In this document: piece after piece, positions 15,740-24,663 of the stretch
Layout of the letters: every line of letters starts with the position of its first letter
How positions within the stretch are numbered: position 1 is the stretch's first letter
The notes under the pieces: generated by a model
The model's database searches: none
The model's input: the letters and a program-made list of their open reading frames with translations, nothing else
Told to the model about the DNA's origin: nothing
Source of the DNA: an uncultured Verrucomicrobiales bacterium
GTDB lineage: Bacteria; Verrucomicrobiota; Verrucomicrobiia; Verrucomicrobiales; Akkermansiaceae
Direction: 5' to 3'
Assembly (NCBI GenBank): GCA_949373085.1
Contig: CASICJ010000002.1
Coordinates: forward strand, 1 to 64,000
Length of the DNA stretch: 64,000 bases
Position numbers and translations under genes: made by a program

Positions 15740-17158
15740 ATGATCCCAAACGTCCTCGCCGAACGATATGCCGCAGCCAAAATCCGCGAAATCTGGTCAC
15801 CTGAAGGCAGGATCATTCTTGAGCGTGACTTCTGGATCGCGGTCATGAAGGGGCAGCAAAATCTCGGCCTCGATATTCCAGAAGAGGCCATTGCTGCCTA
15901 CGAATCAGTCAAGGATCAGATCAACCTAGCCTCCATCGACGAGCGGGAACGACTCACCCGTCACGATGTGAAGGCCCGAATCGAAGAATTCAACGACCTC
16001 GCAGGCCACGAGCATATCCACAAAGGGATGACCTCCCGAGATCTTACCGAGAATGTTGAACAGCTTCAGGTTTACCGGTCACTCGAGGCCATGCGTGATA
16101 AATCAGTGGCAGTTCTGGCCCGCCTTTCCAAGCGAGCTAATCAATGGTCCGAGCTCATGATTACGGCTCGCACCCACAATGTCGCAGCGCAGCCAACCAC
16201 CTTTGGCAAGCGAATCTCGATGTTCGGCGAGGAGGTTCTCAGTGCCTATCATAACCTTGATTTCATTCTCCAATCCTATCCAGTCCGGGGCCTAAAAGGT
16301 GCAGTGGGCACTCAGATGGATCAGGTTTCTCTTTTTAACGGAGATACTACTAAGGTCGCCGAATTAGACGAACAGGTCAGGGTCCACCTTGGCTTGCCAA
16401 AAGCCTGGACCAATGTCGGGCAAGTCTATCCGCGATCGCTCGATTTCCGGGTTATAAGTGCCTTGGTCGACCTGGCCTCGGGGCCATCCTCTTTCGCAAA
16501 AACTCTCCGCCTCATGGCAGGTCATGAAACCGCATCAGAAGGTTTCGCTAAGGGTCAGACCGGTTCATCTGCTATGCCACACAAGATGAATTCGCGGTCC
16601 TGCGAGCGAGTCAACGGCTTCCACACCATCCTCAAAGGCCATCTCACCATGGCCTCAAACCTCGCCGGCGATCAGTGGAACGAGGGAGATGTCTCATGCT
16701 CTGTCGTGCGACGGGTCATGCTTCCTGACGCCTTTTACGCGATTGACGGACTTTACGAAACCTTCCTCACCATCCTTGGTCAGATGGATGCCTACCCTGC
16801 CGTTATTGAAAAAGAAAACACCCATTACCTCCCCTTCCTTCTCACGACAACGATCATGATGGAAGCCGTGAAAGCGGGCGTAGGTCGCGAGACTGCGCAC
16901 GAAGCAATCAAGGAACACGCCGTCGCAACCGTTCACGATCTTAGAAATGGCAAGGCGAGCGAAAACAATCTTCTGAAACGACTCGAAGAAGACGCCCGAC
17001 TCCCACTGAATGCCGAATCTCTCTCTCAAATCCTCGCACAAGGCCGAGATAATGTCGGACAAGCTAAGGTTCAAATCGCCCATTTTGATGAGCAAATCAA
17101 CGCTCTAAAAGCGACTCACCCGGAAGCTTCCAACTACTCCCCTGGATCAATCCTCTAG
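15740..17158 (+). CDS. purB: adenylosuccinate lyase
   Basis: 472 aa from ATG 15740 (an upstream TTG at 15713 is less likely). It catalyses two fumarate-releasing steps in purine synthesis (SAICAR to AICAR; adenylosuccinate to AMP). The fumarase/aspartase superfamily signature GSSAMPHKMN is at ~275-284. The second conserved region is GMTSRDLTENVEQ and the third TARTHNVAAQPTTFGKR, with the catalytic His in ARTH. It is followed by ndk on the same strand. Confidence 0.95.
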   Translation: MIPNVLAERYAAAKIREIWSPEGRIILERDFWIAVMKGQQNLGLDIPEEAIAAYESVKDQINLASIDERERLTRHDVKARIEEFNDLAGHEHIHKGMTSRDLTENVEQLQVYRSLEAMRDKSVAVLARLSKRANQWSELMITARTHNVAAQPTTFGKRISMFGEEVLSAYHNLDFILQSYPVRGLKGAVGTQMDQVSLFNGDTTKVAELDEQVRVHLGLPKAWTNVGQVYPRSLDFRVISALVDLASGPSSFAKTLRLMAGHETASEGFAKGQTGSSAMPHKMNSRSCERVNGFHTILKGHLTMASNLAGDQWNEGDVSCSVVRRVMLPDAFYAIDGLYETFLTILGQMDAYPAVIEKENTHYLPFLLTTTIMMEAVKAGVGRETAHEAIKEHAVATVHDLRNGKASENNLLKRLEEDARLPLNAESLSQILAQGRDNVGQAKVQIAHFDEQINALKATHPEASNYSPGSIL

Positions 17159-17329
17159 ATTCACCCCTCCTACGCAGAGGACAAATAAAATCTAAGCTGC
17201 GAGACCTATTTTGAGAGAATGACAAAGTCAAAAATCTCAGCCTAGGATCTTTTATTTAGCGTTGATTTCGTCAACCAGTTCCACATCGGGTTTGACACCA
17301 ACCAACCAGTTGCGTAGTCCCGCAGCGAC

Positions 17330-17767
17330 ATGGCACAAGAAACGACATTGATTCTCTTCAAACCCGACGCGATTAAACAGGACCTCGTTGGCACTGTCCT
17401 CGCCCGCTACCAGGCCGAGGGATTCAAAATCCGCGGTATCAAAATGATGTCTCTTTCCGACGAGATTCTCGCCGAGCACTACGCCCACATTGCAGAAATG
17501 CCCTTCTTCCCATCCGTGCGCGGCTTTATGCAGGAAACTCCTGTCGTGGCTCTTGCCCTCAGCGGAGATAACGTTATTACCCGCGTCCGCGATCTCCTCG
17601 GACCAACCGATTCAAAAGAAGCCGCCGCCGGCACGATCCGCGGAGACTTTGGCGAGAAAGTCGAGGACTCTAAGATGCGCAACATTTGCCACGCTTCCGA
17701 CAGCACTGAAGCTGCTGAAGCAGAGCTCGAGCGCTTCTTCAATGAAGGCGAGATCGTCAGCTACTAA
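17330..17767 (+). CDS. ndk: nucleoside diphosphate kinase
   Basis: 145 aa, normal length. It balances NTP pools by phosphate transfer through a phospho-His. Active-site His121 sits in NICHASDS (usual form N..HGSDS, here Gly to Ala). LILFKPDA at the N-terminus and AAGTIRGDFG are also family marks. It converges on the cobA-hemD gene. Confidence 0.95.
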   Translation: MAQETTLILFKPDAIKQDLVGTVLARYQAEGFKIRGIKMMSLSDEILAEHYAHIAEMPFFPSVRGFMQETPVVALALSGDNVITRVRDLLGPTDSKEAAAGTIRGDFGEKVEDSKMRNICHASDSTEAAEAELERFFNEGEIVSY

Positions 17768-17830
17768 AAATCTGATCTCATTCTAATTTCAAGAATCCGC
17801 TTAAGTATGATCGGCTTTTTTGTCGAAGCC

Positions 17831-19348
17831 TCACTTGCCAAAATGGTTTAAGATCGCTTGAACAAGGCCATCAATATCGTGCTTTTCAGATTCAATTGAT
17901 GCCGCTTCGCAGTGAGATTTGAAGGTCTTGTGAGTCACTGGGCCAATACAGGCAGCTTCACATTGATCGGGCCAATCGATATCCATTTTGAAGAAGTTTG
18001 TAACCGTCGACCCACTTGTAAAGGTAATCATATCAGCACCTTCTTCACGTAACTGCTTGGCTGCCCCGGTGGGGTCGGAAGTTTCAGGAACAGTTCGATA
18101 AGCGAGACAGGAATCAACGATCGCTCCCTGATCCATCAATCCGTCATAGATGACATCACGAGTTTCCTCGGCTTTTACCCAGAGAACCTTTTGATGTTCG
18201 ATACTCTCATTCTTGAAGGCATCTAATAGCCCTTCCGCGACAAACCGCTCCGGCATGAGATCCACCGCAAAACGGTATTCACGGATTTTAGCCTCAGTGC
18301 TGGGTCCTATCGCGGCAATCCGGCAGCCCCCCAAACTCCGCGCATCCTGGTAAGTCGCGTAAAAGGCATCGAAGAATTTTTCCACTCCATTCGGACTCGT
18401 AAAGACAAGCCAATCGTATGTGTGAGATTCGGCCACCGACTCCGCGAAATCCTGCCGATCCTGTGGGTGTTCAATACGGATCGTAGGAAGTTCGATGACA
18501 TCTGCGCCAAGTTCACCCAATCGTTTACTCAAGCCCCCGGCTTGCTCGCGCGTGCGGGTCACCACGATTCTTTTCCCGAAGAGAGGCTTAGTTTCAAACC
18601 AGTTAATCTTCTCTCTTTCCTTGACCACATTACCAATCACAGCCACAGCCGGTGACTTAAAGTTCTTCTCCTCCACCACCTCCGCAATGGTCTCTAAAGT
18701 GCCCTGCACCGTCTGATGCTTTCCGGTGGTCGCCCAACGCGTCAGCGCAATCGGTGTCTCGGCTGCCGCTCCACCTTTGATAAACTCTGCACAGATTCCA
18801 CGGAGGCGAGAAACTCCCATGACAAAGACCTTTGTCCCAGGAGTTTTAGCCAAATGCTCAAAATCAAGCGAGGTCTCCCCTTTCGTGGGATCCTCGTGAC
18901 CAGTGAAAATTGTTAACTGTGAGCAATGATCCCGATGGGTCACAGGGATTCCCGCGTAGGCAGGGCCAGCAATGGTCGATGAAATTCCGGGAACAATTTC
19001 AAACTTCACTTCAGCCTCGGCTAACTCGGCAGCCTCCTCGCCACCCCGTCCAAAAATCATGGGATCACCACCTTTGAGACGGGTCACAATTTTACCCTGA
19101 AGAGTTTTCTCCACAATGATTGCGTTAATTTGATCCTGTGGAATGGCATGATCAGCAGCACGCTTCCCAGCAAAAATTAACTCACATCCTTTCTTAGCCC
19201 AGCCCACCAATTCGGCGCTGGAAAGAGCGTCGTAGACCAGCACATCGCACCTCTCGATACACTCTTTAGCCTTCAAGGTGACTAATCCTAAGTCTCCCGG
19301 GCCTGCGCCCACGAGATAACAAATTCCCTTCTCTTGTAATCCGCTCAT
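17831..19348 (-). CDS. cobA-hemD: uroporphyrinogen-III methyltransferase / uroporphyrinogen-III synthase fusion
   Basis: 505 aa. Residues 1-245 are SUMT/CobA: LVGAGPGDLGLVTLKA, VVxRLKGGDP-type motif VTRLKGGDPMIFGRGGEE, and VPGISS. Residues ~260-505 are HemD: KRIVVTRTREQAGGLSKRL, LVFTSPNGVEKFF, ITFTSGSTVTNFF. The enzyme closes hydroxymethylbilane into uroporphyrinogen III and can divert it to precorrin-2/siroheme. The ATG overlaps the hemC stop by 4 nt. Confidence 0.94.
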   Translation of the reverse strand: MSGLQEKGICYLVGAGPGDLGLVTLKAKECIERCDVLVYDALSSAELVGWAKKGCELIFAGKRAADHAIPQDQINAIIVEKTLQGKIVTRLKGGDPMIFGRGGEEAAELAEAEVKFEIVPGISSTIAGPAYAGIPVTHRDHCSQLTIFTGHEDPTKGETSLDFEHLAKTPGTKVFVMGVSRLRGICAEFIKGGAAAETPIALTRWATTGKHQTVQGTLETIAEVVEEKNFKSPAVAVIGNVVKEREKINWFETKPLFGKRIVVTRTREQAGGLSKRLGELGADVIELPTIRIEHPQDRQDFAESVAESHTYDWLVFTSPNGVEKFFDAFYATYQDARSLGGCRIAAIGPSTEAKIREYRFAVDLMPERFVAEGLLDAFKNESIEHQKVLWVKAEETRDVIYDGLMDQGAIVDSCLAYRTVPETSDPTGAAKQLREEGADMITFTSGSTVTNFFKMDIDWPDQCEAACIGPVTHKTFKSHCEAASIESEKHDIDGLVQAILNHFGK

Positions 19349-20265
19349 TTTAGATTTTCAAAAAGTTGATACGCCACTTCCATAGGCACTACGCCACTTG
19401 CACTCGTCTTTCGGGGCATCCCACTTCCCTCGGGGAAGACCCTTGCCGCCATTTCAAGATGCTCACCTTCCAAAGTTGACCATACGCCAATCGGAGTAGA
19501 ACAACCGGCGTCAAGCAACCTCAAAAACTCGCGCTCCGCGAAGACACGGTTCCAAGTTTCTTCGTGATTTAAAGCGTCGATGATGATACCAGTTTCTTCA
19601 TCGCCACTTCGAATCTCAAGCCCAACCGCACCCTGGCCAGCTGCTGGAAAAAAATCCTTCTCGGCTAGGCACTCCACAAAAAGTGGGTGACGCTCAATTT
19701 CAAACATTCCTTCGGTTGGGTAGCCCAAACGCTTCAGGCCGGCTTCCGCCAAAATAATCCCATCGTAATCTGTATCAAGCGCCGCTTTTTTTATGCGGGT
19801 TGGCACGTTCCCTCGAAGGTCGGCGACTTTTGCGCCCGGTTTAAGAAATTTCACCTGCCTTTCGCGTCGCACCGAACTGGTTCCAACACGCGATCCGTTT
19901 TTAACTTCACTCCAAGGGATTTTACCAATCCAGGCATCTGCGACCGGCGCTCTTTCGAGAACCGCACGCAGCTGGAATGGGTCTTCAAGAACCGTAGGGA
20001 GATCCTTCAGCGAATGAACCGCGACATCAATTTGCCCACTTTCAAGAGCGACCTCCAGCTCCTTTATAAAAACGCCTTTGTCCCAAATCCCCTCGGATTT
20101 CGCAACCTCCTTAAGGGCAACATCCGTCCTGCGGTCGCCGGTCGTTTTGATAATGATCCGCTCCACCTCTAGCTCCGGAAAAACCTCTGCCAGCACAGCC
20201 TCAGTCATTTCTGCCTGCTTTAGCGCAAGAGCACTTCCACGCGTTCCCAATTTTAGAATCTTCAT
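19345..20265 (-). CDS. hemC: porphobilinogen deaminase (hydroxymethylbilane synthase)
   Basis: 306 aa, standard length. N-terminal LGTRGSALALKQA, DLPT loop (HSLKDLPT) and RGNVPTRIKK are typical. The cofactor-binding Cys lies in LLDAGCSTPIGV. It polymerises four porphobilinogens. It starts 3 nt after the hemA stop and overlaps the cobA-hemD start, so it is part of one transcription unit. Confidence 0.95.
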   Translation of the reverse strand: MKILKLGTRGSALALKQAEMTEAVLAEVFPELEVERIIIKTTGDRRTDVALKEVAKSEGIWDKGVFIKELEVALESGQIDVAVHSLKDLPTVLEDPFQLRAVLERAPVADAWIGKIPWSEVKNGSRVGTSSVRRERQVKFLKPGAKVADLRGNVPTRIKKAALDTDYDGIILAEAGLKRLGYPTEGMFEIERHPLFVECLAEKDFFPAAGQGAVGLEIRSGDEETGIIIDALNHEETWNRVFAEREFLRLLDAGCSTPIGVWSTLEGEHLEMAARVFPEGSGMPRKTSASGVVPMEVAYQLFENLK

Positions 20266-20268
20266 TTT

Positions 20269-21282
20269 TTAATCGTTCACCGCTGGTAGGGAAGCCTTGT
20301 CAATCTCCTCACGAATGATCTCTTCGCAAAGACGGAGTTGTTCCTCACGACGTTTCCTCGCCTCATCTGCCATTTCTTGCAAGGTATCAATGTCGTAAAG
20401 ATAAACTTCCTCGATCTCCCCCACCTCCGGATCAATGTCACGAGGAACGGCAATGTCGACCATGATGAGTGGGCGGAATTTGCGCTTCCGTCGAACTGCT
20501 TCCACATGCTGGGGCTTCACGACAAAGTGTGGCGCGCCTGTCGCGGCGATCACTACATCCAAATGAGACAACTCCTCTTCCCATCCGCTAAATGGCACGG
20601 CACGCCCCCCGATCTCTTCGGCAAGATCCGCCGCTTTATCAAAAGATCGATTAGTCACCATCACAGAAGAAGCCCCACGCGACTGCAGAGCCCGCGCTGT
20701 TTTCCGGCTCATTTCACCAGCTCCGATTACCATTACAGAACTCCCCTGTAAGCGTCCAAAAACTTTTTCGGCTAGTTCTACCGCAGCCCCGGCAACCGAA
20801 GTTGCCCCCTCCTGAATGGCTGTGTGAGTCCGGACCTTTTTCCCAACTCCAAATGCGCGCTGGAAGAGCTTATTGAGCACCGACTTGGTTGCCCCACCTT
20901 CAAGGGAACGCTTATAAGCCTTCTTGACCTGTCCAAAGATCTCCGTCTCGCCAAGCACCATCGAGTTCATTCCGCTAGCAACTCGACAAAGATGCTCAGC
21001 AGCCTCCCTCGATTCGTAGTGATAAAAAAAACCTTCTCTTATGCCGGCATACTCTCGCCGTTCACAGACCCAATTCTCTAGCTCGGCGACCCCATTACCA
21101 CCATTAACCACTGCATAATACTCCGTCCGATTACAAGTTGAGAGCACGACGCCTTCGAGGACATCCTCGGTTGAGACCAAAGACTTGGTCTCCCGGTCAA
21201 GAGCTCCATCCGCGAGTGCAAATTTCTCCCGAACCTCAACAGGCGCGGTTTCGTGATTGAGTCCAAGACAAACAAGTTTCAT
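20269..21282 (-). CDS. hemA: glutamyl-tRNA reductase, short form
   Basis: 337 aa from the ATG at 21282; the frame is open further upstream but that part is the shadow of the overlapping membrane-protein gene. The first step of C5 heme synthesis: reduction of Glu-tRNA to glutamate semialdehyde. Catalytic Cys50 is in LSTCNRTEYY. The NADPH domain has VIGAGEMSRKTARAL and VIAATGAPH. It ends after the NADPH domain and linker helix (DTLQEMADEARKRREEQ), so most of the C-terminal dimerisation helix bundle found in ~420-aa forms is absent. The start overlaps the upstream stop (TGATG). Confidence 0.93.
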   Translation of the reverse strand: MKLVCLGLNHETAPVEVREKFALADGALDRETKSLVSTEDVLEGVVLSTCNRTEYYAVVNGGNGVAELENWVCERREYAGIREGFFYHYESREAAEHLCRVASGMNSMVLGETEIFGQVKKAYKRSLEGGATKSVLNKLFQRAFGVGKKVRTHTAIQEGATSVAGAAVELAEKVFGRLQGSSVMVIGAGEMSRKTARALQSRGASSVMVTNRSFDKAADLAEEIGGRAVPFSGWEEELSHLDVVIAATGAPHFVVKPQHVEAVRRKRKFRPLIMVDIAVPRDIDPEVGEIEEVYLYDIDTLQEMADEARKRREEQLRLCEEIIREEIDKASLPAVND

Positions 21283-22052
21283 CACAATTTTGCAAAGACC
21301 ACGAGTGACAGGACAAAAAGAACGGTCAAACCGGTGGCCAACTGCCGACCGGGAAGACCACGAACAAAGTAAACTCCGAGTAAAACCGCATAGAGCACCC
21401 AAGTGATGGTCGCTACCATCAAGTGAATCCCAAAATCTCCTTTTGGCATCAGTAGCCCTGCAACAATACCAGCGGTTAGGATCAACCAGCCAACGCCCGC
21501 GATACGAGCCATCGCCTGCACCAGGCGACTTATCGAAGGCATCCCTTGAACCAGTCCTCCGCCAAATTTGCGCGCCTTCAGTTGATAATCCAAAACGAAG
21601 AACATGACCCCAGCAACTGCGGCAAGGGCTAGTGCTCCGTAGGAAAGCACGGAAAGAGAAGTGTGAGCCTCGCGCCAAGCATCGATCGATTCAACGCTAA
21701 CCACATTTTTTTCAAAGGCCCCTGGAACAAGTGAAATTACCTGTAAAAGGAATACGAGAGGGGCCGTGAAAACGCCCAAGAGTGAAACTCGATATGTGGT
21801 CCCAGTCACGAGATAGAAGAAAGTTAACGACCAAGCCATAAAGAGGCAGATTTCGCCTAGGTCGCCCAGCGGACATTGACCTCTCAATTCACCACGCCAA
21901 CCAAGCGCCATGAGTTGAGCCCCAAAGGACAAGGCCATGCAGATTAAGGCTGACTGGCCCACCTTCTCCGAACGGAGTGCCAAGACCCCGACAACACCTC
22001 CTGCTGCCGCAAGAACTGTCGCGATGACCACCCAGCTGATTCCCATGACCAT
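21282..22052 (-). CDS. CcsA/HemX-like cytochrome c assembly membrane protein
   Basis: About 256 aa from ATG 22052 (MVMGISWVV); TTG at 22082 would add ten residues. Seven to eight hydrophobic segments span the protein. It has the CcsA/CcmC/HemX-type layout, including a GDLGEICLFMAWSLTFFYL segment comparable to the WWD-region environment and conserved His in EAHTSLSVLSYGAL. HemX-type proteins next to hemA can affect GluTR level; a heme-handling role is inferred from family and position. Confidence 0.8.
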   Translation of the reverse strand: MVMGISWVVIATVLAAAGGVVGVLALRSEKVGQSALICMALSFGAQLMALGWRGELRGQCPLGDLGEICLFMAWSLTFFYLVTGTTYRVSLLGVFTAPLVFLLQVISLVPGAFEKNVVSVESIDAWREAHTSLSVLSYGALALAAVAGVMFFVLDYQLKARKFGGGLVQGMPSISRLVQAMARIAGVGWLILTAGIVAGLLMPKGDFGIHLMVATITWVLYAVLLGVYFVRGLPGRQLATGLTVLFVLSLVVFAKL

Positions 22053-22199
22053 GTAACTGACCTTCCCCAGCCAACCTTTCAAGTGCAGATCGGCGGATTC
22101 TTTAAGACTTGGCTAAAAAAGACTGTTGAGGAAGAGCATCTCCGGACAAACAAGCCTCCCAGCCATCTGCGATGTTTAGCACAGATAAAAGAAGTCTCG

Positions 22200-22718
22200 C
22201 TATACCAGTCCAGCCTCAAAACCATCAGCGTCATTGTCGCTACTTTCAAAATCAACCTCACGAACCCGTTTCTTATCCCGAAGAATTTCAACTTGTTTGC
22301 GCAGTTTTTCGCGTATCTCGATCCCATTCCGAACGGCACGAATGTTAACCTCGGGAAGAGAGCGATCCGACGTCTGAAGAACGATGTTCGAAAGCCCGAA
22401 GGCTCGAAGCCATACAGGCTTAACGATGCGGGTGTCCTTAACGCGATAAAGCTCAACCTCATTAATTTGTTGGTTAAGGATTCCCTCTTAGATTCGGATC
22501 CGCTCGGTCGTGAATTCGAAAACCATCAGCTTGGTTCCTAGCCAGAGCCAACCAGAGTAAGAAAGAGGAATAACAGCCAAGAAGCCAAACCAGCCAGACC
22601 AAAAATAAGACGCTACGCAAATCAAAATGATAATTAAAAGCAAGCCAACCAGAGGGCAGAAATTGACGATCTGATGCGAGCGCCCTTTCCAAACAGTCTT
22701 CTCTTCCTCTGCGGACAT
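22200..22718 (-). pseudogene. bPH_2 (PH-domain) membrane protein with in-frame stop
   Basis: The protein opens MSAEEEKTVWKGRSHQIVNF, has two hydrophobic segments (GLLLIIILICVASYF, WFGFLAVIPLSYSG), then FEFTTERIRI and a TAA codon at 22490-22488. Reading through, the same frame continues EGILNQQINEVELYRVKDTR, the standard bPH_2/YdbS-YdbT continuation ('R.G.l....E.v.l.rI.D'), and ends at 22200. It would be 172 aa. So one nonsense codon truncates it to 76 aa. It could be real or an error in that codon. Confidence 0.7.
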
Positions 22719-22772
22719 AGCTTCAGATTGCCGTATTTATGATATCTTCGTAAGTGCATAAGATTACCAAAA

Positions 22773-23501
22773 TCACAAGAGACAATACCGAATCGACTCA
22801 CGAACCATCGCTTGATGGCAACCCACCCTCTTCTGAAATGGCATACTGCTAGGAGTCTCAAAAGTGAGCGAAATTGGGCAGCCCATTTTTGCTAAATAAA
22901 TTGCCTCAGGCCATCCCTCGGGCAGATCTGGATGCTCTGAGTGATGAATCCACCCCGGCTCGGTGACCTTATGATTATCAATTAAAGGTTCGGGCTCAGG
23001 GGGGAAATACGGCTTAGCTGCGGCAAGAAGATTTTTGTAGTCTGATACAGCGCCCCCGAGATTAATCTCGTAGTAATAAAACCCCGAGCTTTCCCAGTCC
23101 TCATGCAGGGAAAGAAAAAGCTGTGGAATTTCCTGCTTTTTTAACCAAGCAATATGCGAACAAACCTCCTCACTTTCACAAAGACAATAATCACGATTCA
23201 GATCAACCCCCCTCGAATTCTCCCGTATGCCAGCCTCAAGACCGGTGGGATTGAGAGTCGGACAAATCAACCAATGGAAACGATCATCGAAAAAACCCTC
23301 GTTCAGCAGACCCAACAGAGCCTGCGGTCCCGAAGGTTCGTCCCCGTGTATCCCCGATGAAAGATAGATGCACGGCTGAGACGGATCGCCCTTTGACGAG
23401 GCTAGCAAAGGAAAGCCCCCGACCCCGCCAAACGCCTCGCTTTCAAAGCCCCGTGAAGCCGAAGCGTGCGACCAATCACGAAGAAAAGTGTGGCAGTCCA
23501 T
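22773..23501 (-). CDS. M14-family zinc carboxypeptidase / amidase-like protein
   Basis: 242 aa. Zinc ligands are visible: HGDE (in SSGIHGDEPSG) and the later His in LSLHEDWESSGFYYYE; SRGVDLNRDY is the substrate-binding region of the M14 fold. No signal peptide, so cytoplasmic, as for MpaA-type murein peptide amidases. ATG 23501 overlaps the ThuA stop (TAATG), which suggests translational coupling. Confidence 0.82.
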   Translation of the reverse strand: MDCHTFLRDWSHASASRGFESEAFGGVGGFPLLASSKGDPSQPCIYLSSGIHGDEPSGPQALLGLLNEGFFDDRFHWLICPTLNPTGLEAGIRENSRGVDLNRDYCLCESEEVCSHIAWLKKQEIPQLFLSLHEDWESSGFYYYEINLGGAVSDYKNLLAAAKPYFPPEPEPLIDNHKVTEPGWIHHSEHPDLPEGWPEAIYLAKMGCPISLTFETPSSMPFQKRVGCHQAMVRESIRYCLL

Positions 23502-24553
23502 TATTTTTTGACGGGCATAAAGGGCCACTTCGGAGTGCCTTTCGGCTGAGGAGCGGTTGGAGTCTTAGCCAAACCAAAATCGTCAGCCTTTAGACCACGC
23601 TCTTTCCAGATTTCGGCGCTCTTACCACTCCAGAAACCATAAAAGCTCGGGTAGAACTCATCAACAAAATCCACGTTTGCCCTCTCAGGAACCTTAAGGT
23701 CGAGGAGATGAAAGCTGGCATTTACGATCAAACGACGAAGATCCTCACTCAGGAAGTCCACTGAAGCTCCCATCGTGGTGCAGAGCGAGCGACCAGTTGT
23801 TTTAGCATCAGGCGATTCGTATGTGTGCAACCAAGCAAGCGGCATCATGGGGCTATTCTTAGGCCCATCAATCGGCTTAGAAGCAGGATCCAGCGACTGA
23901 GTCACCGCCCCACGAAGCAGCACCGTGTCTTTGTCTGTGAGATGCCGAACTCCGTAAACATCACTAGGGCCAAAGACATCTTTCACCGAGTTAAGAACCG
24001 GATGTTCATCACAGCCTTCCGCAATCACTCCCCGAGCACCCTGAGTCTTATGACCGCCATGGTGATTCACCCAGCGCTCTCCAAGTACTTTCAACCCCCA
24101 CTCACCTGCGCCGATATTGCCCATGTTACCTCCACCCTTAAAGGCGTGAGTCGCCGTACGAAAACCAATCACCGGCTTACCAGCATTCAAAAATCCACCC
24201 AGGTGCTTGATCGTCTCAGGCGTGTAAGTCCTCATGCGAGTTCCGATGATCATGAGATCTGCTGAATCGAGCTTCTCCCAACCAGTTACGCCCTGAACGT
24301 TGTTTGGATCGATATACATTCCATCGGCACTCCACGAAAAAAGCACCGTAGTATCAAAGCCGTGTCTTTCAGAAAGAATCTTTGCTAACATTGGGGCACT
24401 CTCCTCGGAGCGATACTCTTCATCCCCGGACACTAAAACGATATGCTTTCCCTTCCCTGGCCCTTCCTTACCTTTAAAGCTGAGCCATTTTTCCTGTGCT
24501 AACCCTGTCATCGAGGTGAGACAGACCAACGCGAGTCCGAGTGTTTGTTTCAT
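23501..24553 (-). CDS. ThuA-domain secreted protein
   Basis: 350 aa from ATG 24553, with a signal peptide MKQTLGLALVCLTSMTGLAQ. The ThuA/class I glutamine-amidotransferase-like fold covers ~35-270 (HIVLVSGDEEYRSEESAP; DLMIIGTRMRTYTPE; GFRTATHAF). ThuA-type proteins are linked to trehalose or other sugar use; the substrate here is unknown. It heads a two-gene unit with the M14 peptidase. Confidence 0.85.
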   Translation of the reverse strand: MKQTLGLALVCLTSMTGLAQEKWLSFKGKEGPGKGKHIVLVSGDEEYRSEESAPMLAKILSERHGFDTTVLFSWSADGMYIDPNNVQGVTGWEKLDSADLMIIGTRMRTYTPETIKHLGGFLNAGKPVIGFRTATHAFKGGGNMGNIGAGEWGLKVLGERWVNHHGGHKTQGARGVIAEGCDEHPVLNSVKDVFGPSDVYGVRHLTDKDTVLLRGAVTQSLDPASKPIDGPKNSPMMPLAWLHTYESPDAKTTGRSLCTTMGASVDFLSEDLRRLIVNASFHLLDLKVPERANVDFVDEFYPSFYGFWSGKSAEIWKERGLKADDFGLAKTPTAPQPKGTPKWPFMPVKK

Positions 24554-24663
24554 CCCGATCACTAATAAAGGGATTCCGCGGCGTGGAAAGAACGAAAGCT
24601 CGAACCATCACTCCTTAATCAAAAGACTTTTTGATTCACGAATTAATGAACTATCCTACCTCC

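Noticed and set aside
21283-21678. 132-residue N-terminal extension of HemA
   Set aside because: It is the out-of-frame shadow of the CcsA/HemX-like gene; the HemA family starts at MKLVCLGLNH.
22840-22865. Extra repeat end: CCTAGCAGTATG on the minus strand
   Set aside because: Lies inside the well-conserved M14 peptidase reading frame, and the bases beyond the 12-mer do not match the repeat.
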